A DNA stretch of 9,963 bases from Chlorobium sp. (lineage in GTDB: Bacteria; Bacteroidota; Chlorobiia; Chlorobiales; Chlorobiaceae). The position numbers and the translations under genes were made by a program. The stretch covers positions 1 through 9,963 of the forward strand of contig JANQFD010000027.1 of NCBI GenBank assembly GCA_028278005.1, in the 5' to 3' direction. Position 1 is the first letter of the stretch. Each line of letters opens with the position of its first letter. Positions 6,393 through 9,963 of the stretch are shown one piece after another. A model generated the notes under the pieces. That model saw nothing but the letters and a program-made list of their open reading frames with translations. It made no database searches and was not told where the DNA came from.

Positions 6393-6783
6393 ACCTTTGA
6401 AAAACATCGAGGCAAGAATCCACGAACTGGAAAACAGTATCCATGAACGTGAGCAGCAGTTAAAAGAACGTGCGGGCCGGTTCAAGGAAGAGCTGCAGGA
6501 AGAAATGTCTCCCGTGGAGCTGATTAAAAAATACCCGCTACAATTAAGCGGAGTGTCTCTTGCTATCGGCTTTCTTGCCGCAAAAATAGTGCGGGCTGTT
6601 ATGACGCCCTCTTCCCGTAAAAGCACTCAACCTGCTTCAAAACCGAAGAGCGAGACTTCGGAACTGAAAAGTGCCATGAGCTCTATAGGTATCGACGTCC
6701 TTCGTTCCGGCAAGGATCTGGCCTTCAATTACCTCAAACACTACCTGGACAATAAAATGAAGTCCGGTAAAAGCAGCGGTTAA
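6376..6783 (+). CDS. coiled-coil protein with one membrane segment, third gene of the yqj-like cluster
   Basis: A 135-residue protein. Residues 8-45 are a strongly charged helix with a heptad-like pattern (IEARIHELENSIHEREQQLK), a likely coiled coil. Residues 55-76 (QLSGVSLAIGFLAAKIVRAV) are the only membrane-length hydrophobic segment. A Ser/Lys/Pro-rich linker (78-97) and a C-terminal amphipathic helix (about 98-128) follow. It begins inside the preceding gene, with no ribosome binding site, so coupled translation is probable. Its position matches YqjK in the enterobacterial yqjD-yqjE-yqjK order, but the sequence resemblance is only general and the C-terminal helix is an extension I do not recognise. 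Function unknown; probably a membrane-anchored partner of the two upstream proteins. Confidence 0.72.
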   Translation: MGKKVEPLKNIEARIHELENSIHEREQQLKERAGRFKEELQEEMSPVELIKKYPLQLSGVSLAIGFLAAKIVRAVMTPSSRKSTQPASKPKSETSELKSAMSSIGIDVLRSGKDLAFNYLKHYLDNKMKSGKSSG

Positions 6784-7081
6784 TCCCAAGGGCTCTTCAA
6801 TTCATTGTCACTAGTCCCGTTTGCATCGGGAGAGTACGCCGACCTGTCGGGATTGCAACAACTGCGGCGCTTTACCGGTTTTCACGTTCACCCGGAAGGC
6901 AAAGAAGAATCTCACAATATGCACAGTATAAAAGACTGTTGTTAATACACTTACTATTATTGAGCATTTGCTGAAACGCTCGGTTCAGGCTAAAGAGTGG
7001 TGTTCCTCTGTTGGCAGTTGACTCTGCACATGCTATATTCGTCGGGTCACCGGAAACGGAAATTACCAACAAAACCTTACC
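6784..7081. other. 298-base intergenic region before ispH
   Basis: No credible gene was found: plus-strand ATGs open only very short frames (for example eight codons from 6919), and no tRNA shape is apparent. Near the left end are a 5-bp hairpin (TCCCG 6815-6819 with CGGGA 6827-6831) and a palindrome, CCGACCTGTCGG, at 6839-6850. Neither is followed by a T-run, so no terminator is called. The right end carries the ispH promoter candidate. The size of the gap suggests that ispH is transcribed separately from the membrane gene cluster. Confidence 0.5.
7011..7039 (+). promoter_or_regulatory. sigma70-like promoter for ispH and the oxidoreductase
   Basis: TTGGCA (7011-7016) and TATATT (7034-7039) each match five of six consensus bases and are separated by the ideal 17 bases. 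Initiation near 7046 would give a leader of about 36 bases before the GTG at 7082. This is the best-formed promoter of the window by eye. An overlapping TTGACT at 7018 is too close to the -10 to serve as its -35. Confidence 0.55.
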
Positions 7082-8059
7082 GTGAAAGTAAATCTGGACA
7101 GAACATCGTCGGGCTTCTGCATAGGTGTGCAAGGCACCATACATCTTGCCGAAGAGAAACTCAGGGAGCTTGACGGTAAGCTTTACTGCCTGGGGGACAT
7201 TGTCCACAATGAAGTCGAGGTAAAGCGCCTCGAAGAGCTTGGACTGATAACCGTCGACAACGATACCTACAAGCAGCTCAGGAATGCGCCCGTACTTATC
7301 AGAGCTCACGGCGAACCCCCCTCTACATACAGAACGGCAGAACGCAACGAGCTGTCGATTACGGACTCCACCTGTCCGGTTGTTTCGAAACTTCAGCGCA
7401 CGGCAAGGCTGCTGTATGAGTTGGGATTTCAGATCATCATCTACGGAAAAAAAGCGCACCCTGAGGTAATCGGTATCAACGGACAATGCAACGATCAGGG
7501 CATCATCATCAAACACGCCGACCTCTCGGTTCCGGAAGAAACTGCGTCTATTGATTTCACACGCCGGACCGCCCTGATTTCACAGACAACGATGGATGTT
7601 CCCGGCTTTTATACCCTGAAGGAAAATCTCGGGAAGCTTTTTTCCGGTAAAAACGATTCTGACGGAAAACAGGAATCAGTGACATGGAAAGATATCCGGG
7701 ATATCGATCTTACGGCAGAAATGACCGGCGTGCGGACTTTGCCGCACCTTGTTTATAAAGACACCATCTGCCGCCAGGTTTCGAGCAGGAACAGCAAGCT
7801 GCATGATTTTGCAGCGGCAAACGATATCATCATTTTCATCGCAGGGAAAAAAAGTTCGAACGGTCAGGTTCTTTTCAACATCTGCAAAAAGTCCAATCCC
7901 CGCAGTTATTTCATAGAGAATGTAGCCGATCTTGAGGATAAGTGGTTTTTCGAAAACGGGAAACCTGTCGGAAATGTCGGCGTTTGCGGAGCGACCTCGA
8001 CGCCGATGTGGCTCTTGGAGAACGTCGCAAGGCATATTGAAAACACCTATGCACCCTGA
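7082..8059 (+). CDS. ispH: 4-hydroxy-3-methylbut-2-enyl diphosphate reductase IspH
   Basis: Last enzyme of the MEP isoprenoid pathway: a cytoplasmic [4Fe-4S] enzyme reducing HMBPP to IPP and DMAPP, which feed carotenoids, chlorophyll tails and quinones. Length is 325 residues. The three cluster cysteines are C13 (GFCIGV), C98 (DSTCPVV) and C230 (DTICRQVSSRN). Substrate-site residues are visible at H42 (VHNEVEV), H76 (RAHGEPP), H126 and E128 (KAHPEVIG), the QTT triad (168-170), and S235/N237 after the third cysteine. A hydrophilic stretch at about 180-222 makes the gap between QTT and C230 roughly 30 residues longer than I recall in E. coli IspH. The start is GTG: it gives MKVNLDRTSSGFCIGV, with the first cysteine at the usual distance, and lies 36 bases after the likely transcription start. 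The next gene follows 23 bases later, so the pair is probably one transcript. Confidence 0.96.
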   Translation: MKVNLDRTSSGFCIGVQGTIHLAEEKLRELDGKLYCLGDIVHNEVEVKRLEELGLITVDNDTYKQLRNAPVLIRAHGEPPSTYRTAERNELSITDSTCPVVSKLQRTARLLYELGFQIIIYGKKAHPEVIGINGQCNDQGIIIKHADLSVPEETASIDFTRRTALISQTTMDVPGFYTLKENLGKLFSGKNDSDGKQESVTWKDIRDIDLTAEMTGVRTLPHLVYKDTICRQVSSRNSKLHDFAAANDIIIFIAGKKSSNGQVLFNICKKSNPRSYFIENVADLEDKWFFENGKPVGNVGVCGATSTPMWLLENVARHIENTYAP

Positions 8060-8082
8060 TCGCCTCACGTTATTTGTTTATC

Positions 8083-9963
8083 ATGATGAATACTGTCTCC
8101 TTCACTCTGAACGGAAATACGGTCACCGCCGAAGCGGGGGTTTCGATCCTTGAAGCCGCAAAACAAAACGGCACCGCTATTCCAACCCTTTGCTATCATG
8201 AATCCCTGCACTCCCTCGGCTCATGCTGGATGTGCATCGTTGAAATCAAGGGGAAACACCGCTTTGTGCCCGCCTGCAGCACCGCTGTAACTCCCGGCAT
8301 AGTGATCGAAACCGACAACAGCGAGCTGTACGCCATTCGCAAGAAAAATCTCGAACGGCTGCTCGAGCATCACTGCGGCGACTGCAGCGGGCCATGCGAA
8401 GTTTCATGCCCTGCCGGCTGTGATATTCCTGCATTTGTCTCCGCCATTGCAACGGACAACCATCGTGAAGCCATACGGATCATCAAGGAAGACATTCCAC
8501 TCCCTGGGATTCTCGGCAGGGTCTGCCATGCCCCCTGTGAAGATGAATGCAGAAGACACGGTGTTGACCAGCCGCTATCCATCTGCGCCCTTAAGCGATT
8601 TGCCGCTGACAGGGATACGGTTTCAGATAACCGCTACCTGCCGTCCTGCAAACCCAAAACAGGCAAAAAAGCCGCTATAATCGGCGCCGGGCCTGCCGGG
8701 CTCTCTGCCGCATACTACCTGTTGAGGGATGGGCATGAGGTGAGAATATACGATTCGCATGATGCCCCGGGGGGGATGATGCGTTACGGTATCCCTCCAT
8801 TCAGACTGCCTCTCGACATCATCGAGGCAGATCTCGAACCCATCAGAGCAATGGGGGCGGAATTTGTCGGCAATACCGTTTTCGGCAGAGACATCACTCT
8901 CGACAGCCTCAAAAAGGAAGGATTCGACACTATTTTTCTTGCATTCGGCGCACAGAAAGCCGTACGGCTCGGAATAAAGGGCGAGGAAACAGACGGCGTG
9001 ATTTCGGGAATCGATTTTCTGAACAGATTTGCATCCGGCAGCGCTGTCAATCCTGGCAAAAGGGTGCTTGTGATAGGAGGGGGCAATACAGCTATAGATG
9101 CTGCAAGAACCGCACTCAGGCTGGGAGCCGGATCGGTTCGCATTCTCTATCGCAGAACCATCGGGGAAATGCCTGCAAACCGGAGCGAGATTGAAGAAGC
9201 CCGGCATGAAGGGATTTCGATCGATATGCTTACAGCACCTGTCTCCATCGAAAAAACGGACAACGGCCTTCTGGTCACGGTGATGAAGATGTCGCTTGGC
9301 GAACCCGACGAGAGCGGAAGACGCCGTCCTCTGCCGGTTGAAAACTCGGCATACTGTCTCAATGCCAATCTGGTTATTTCCGCTATCGGGCAGTACGTTG
9401 ACAACAGCGCTCATGAAACGGAGGGGGTAAGCTCGGCAGAGACAGGCACCGTCTTTGCCGATCCGGCAACCTTGAGAACATCGATACCGTGGGTTTTTGC
9501 CGGCGGTGACTGCGTAACCGGTGCGGATACCGCCGTCAATGCAGTCAGGCAGGGGAAACATGCTGCACAGGCAATCGATGCTTTTCTTCGCGGAGAGCCG
9601 GTGACAGCGCCGTCAACCGCTTTTCACTCAAGCTACGGTCCCAGGGACCGGGCGCCTGAAGAATTTTACCGACGCACCACCCCTTCGCCGAGGGCCAGGG
9701 CTGAAGAACTTTCACCCGATATTCGGATTTCCGGTTTCGAAGAGGTATCCGCCGGTCTTGCTGAAGAAAACGCAAAAGAAGAGGCGCAACGCTGTCTGCA
9801 TTGCAGCTGCATAAGCAAACATGACTGCAGATTGCGTGATCTTGCTTCAAACTACGGTGTCTCTCAGGAATGCGGAAAAGAAGAATATGAAGGCTTCTCG
9901 GTCGACCGGGGAAAAGGGATCAGATTCGAGAGAGAGAAATGCGTCGACTGCGGCATTTGCGTA
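8083..9963 (+). CDS. iron-sulfur flavoprotein: [2Fe-2S] ferredoxin domain fused to GltD-like NAD(P)H oxidoreductase, 3' incomplete
   Basis: The open frame runs 627 codons from ATG 8083 (or 8086) to the right edge without a stop. The N-terminal domain has a NuoG-type [2Fe-2S] motif: C37, C48, C51, C65. Next come two GltD/DPYD-style [4Fe-4S] motifs: C98-x2-C101-x3-C105-x3-C109-P, and GRVCHAPCEDEC with C148, C152, C156 plus C168. The FAD fold starts with IIGAGPAGLSAA (200-210) and APGGMMRYGIP; the NAD(P)H fold has VIGGGNTAIDAARTA (330-344); a second FAD contact is FAGGDCVTGADTAVNAVRQG (472-491). The C-terminal part has C571, C574, C576, C582 and a ferredoxin-like C620-x2-C623-x2-C626 cut by the edge. 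Such proteins pass electrons between NAD(P)H and ferredoxin-type carriers or an unseen partner. The glutamate synthase small subunit is the nearest well-known relative, but the [2Fe-2S] and C-terminal clusters argue against plain GltD. Lies 23 bases after ispH. Partner and substrate are unknown. Confidence 0.88.
   Translation, partial: MMNTVSFTLNGNTVTAEAGVSILEAAKQNGTAIPTLCYHESLHSLGSCWMCIVEIKGKHRFVPACSTAVTPGIVIETDNSELYAIRKKNLERLLEHHCGDCSGPCEVSCPAGCDIPAFVSAIATDNHREAIRIIKEDIPLPGILGRVCHAPCEDECRRHGVDQPLSICALKRFAADRDTVSDNRYLPSCKPKTGKKAAIIGAGPAGLSAAYYLLRDGHEVRIYDSHDAPGGMMRYGIPPFRLPLDIIEADLEPIRAMGAEFVGNTVFGRDITLDSLKKEGFDTIFLAFGAQKAVRLGIKGEETDGVISGIDFLNRFASGSAVNPGKRVLVIGGGNTAIDAARTALRLGAGSVRILYRRTIGEMPANRSEIEEARHEGISIDMLTAPVSIEKTDNGLLVTVMKMSLGEPDESGRRRPLPVENSAYCLNANLVISAIGQYVDNSAHETEGVSSAETGTVFADPATLRTSIPWVFAGGDCVTGADTAVNAVRQGKHAAQAIDAFLRGEPVTAPSTAFHSSYGPRDRAPEEFYRRTTPSPRARAEELSPDIRISGFEEVSAGLAEENAKEEAQRCLHCSCISKHDCRLRDLASNYGVSQECGKEEYEGFSVDRGKGIRFEREKCVDCGICV

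Noticed and set aside
6815..6850. A terminator after the third membrane gene.
   Set aside because: There are short inverted repeats (TCCCG/CGGGA and CCGAC/GTCGG), but the stems are only 5 bp, one loop is just 2 bases, and no T-run follows.
6960..7010. A tRNA-like GGTTCAGGC stretch upstream of ispH.
   Set aside because: No matching acceptor, D or anticodon stems can be drawn around it, and the T-loop consensus is not met.
8623..9561. A 312-codon open frame on the minus strand.
   Set aside because: It is antisense to the FAD and NAD(P)H domains of the oxidoreductase, whose motifs are unmistakable; the frame is a by-product of GC-rich codons.

Overview
The window looks like chromosomal DNA of a green sulfur bacterium (Chlorobiaceae: the Chlorobium, Chlorobaculum or Prosthecochloris group). 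The main pointer is a CruA/CruP-family lycopene cyclase, which is characteristic of Chlorobi and cyanobacteria. The MEP-pathway enzyme IspH and a large ferredoxin/flavin oxidoreductase fit an anaerobic phototroph. Shine-Dalgarno sequences are weak in front of most genes. The genus is an inference from gene content, since no rRNA or other marker lies in the window.

Layout. The left half is read on the minus strand, in transcription order: a LolD-type ABC ATPase (4644-3949), a lycopene cyclase of the CruA family (3908-2373), NAD-dependent DNA ligase LigA (2347-275), and the first 36 codons of a LOG-family (lysine-decarboxylase-like fold) protein (108-1). The first three genes are 25-40 bases apart and probably form one operon. 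The ligA/LOG gap carries a degenerate array of 7-base units (ACTGNNN) that runs into the ligA stop codon.

The right half is read on the plus strand: a short-chain dehydrogenase with pteridine-reductase features (4850-5587); a compact cluster of three small membrane proteins resembling the enterobacterial YqjD/YqjE/YqjK set (5705-6783, the last two overlapping); a spacer of about 300 bases with a good promoter; ispH (7082-8059, GTG start); and, 23 bases further on, a multi-domain iron-sulfur flavoprotein (8083 to the right edge, incomplete) made of a [2Fe-2S] ferredoxin-like domain, a GltD-type FAD/NAD(P)H module and a C-terminal cysteine-rich region.

How they fit together. The two halves diverge from a 205-base region at 4645-4849, where two candidate promoters face each other and share their -10 bases. 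IspH makes the C5 isoprenoid precursors that eventually feed the carotenoid cyclase and chlorophyll side chains. The oxidoreductase next to IspH may be part of the redox supply for reductive biosynthesis, though this is unproven. No phage, transposon, CRISPR, tRNA or rRNA was found. Most of the window is housekeeping and biosynthesis. The most unusual points are the catalytic Asp in the dehydrogenase, the heptamer array entering ligA, the three-gene membrane cluster, and the [2Fe-2S]-GltD fusion behind ispH.
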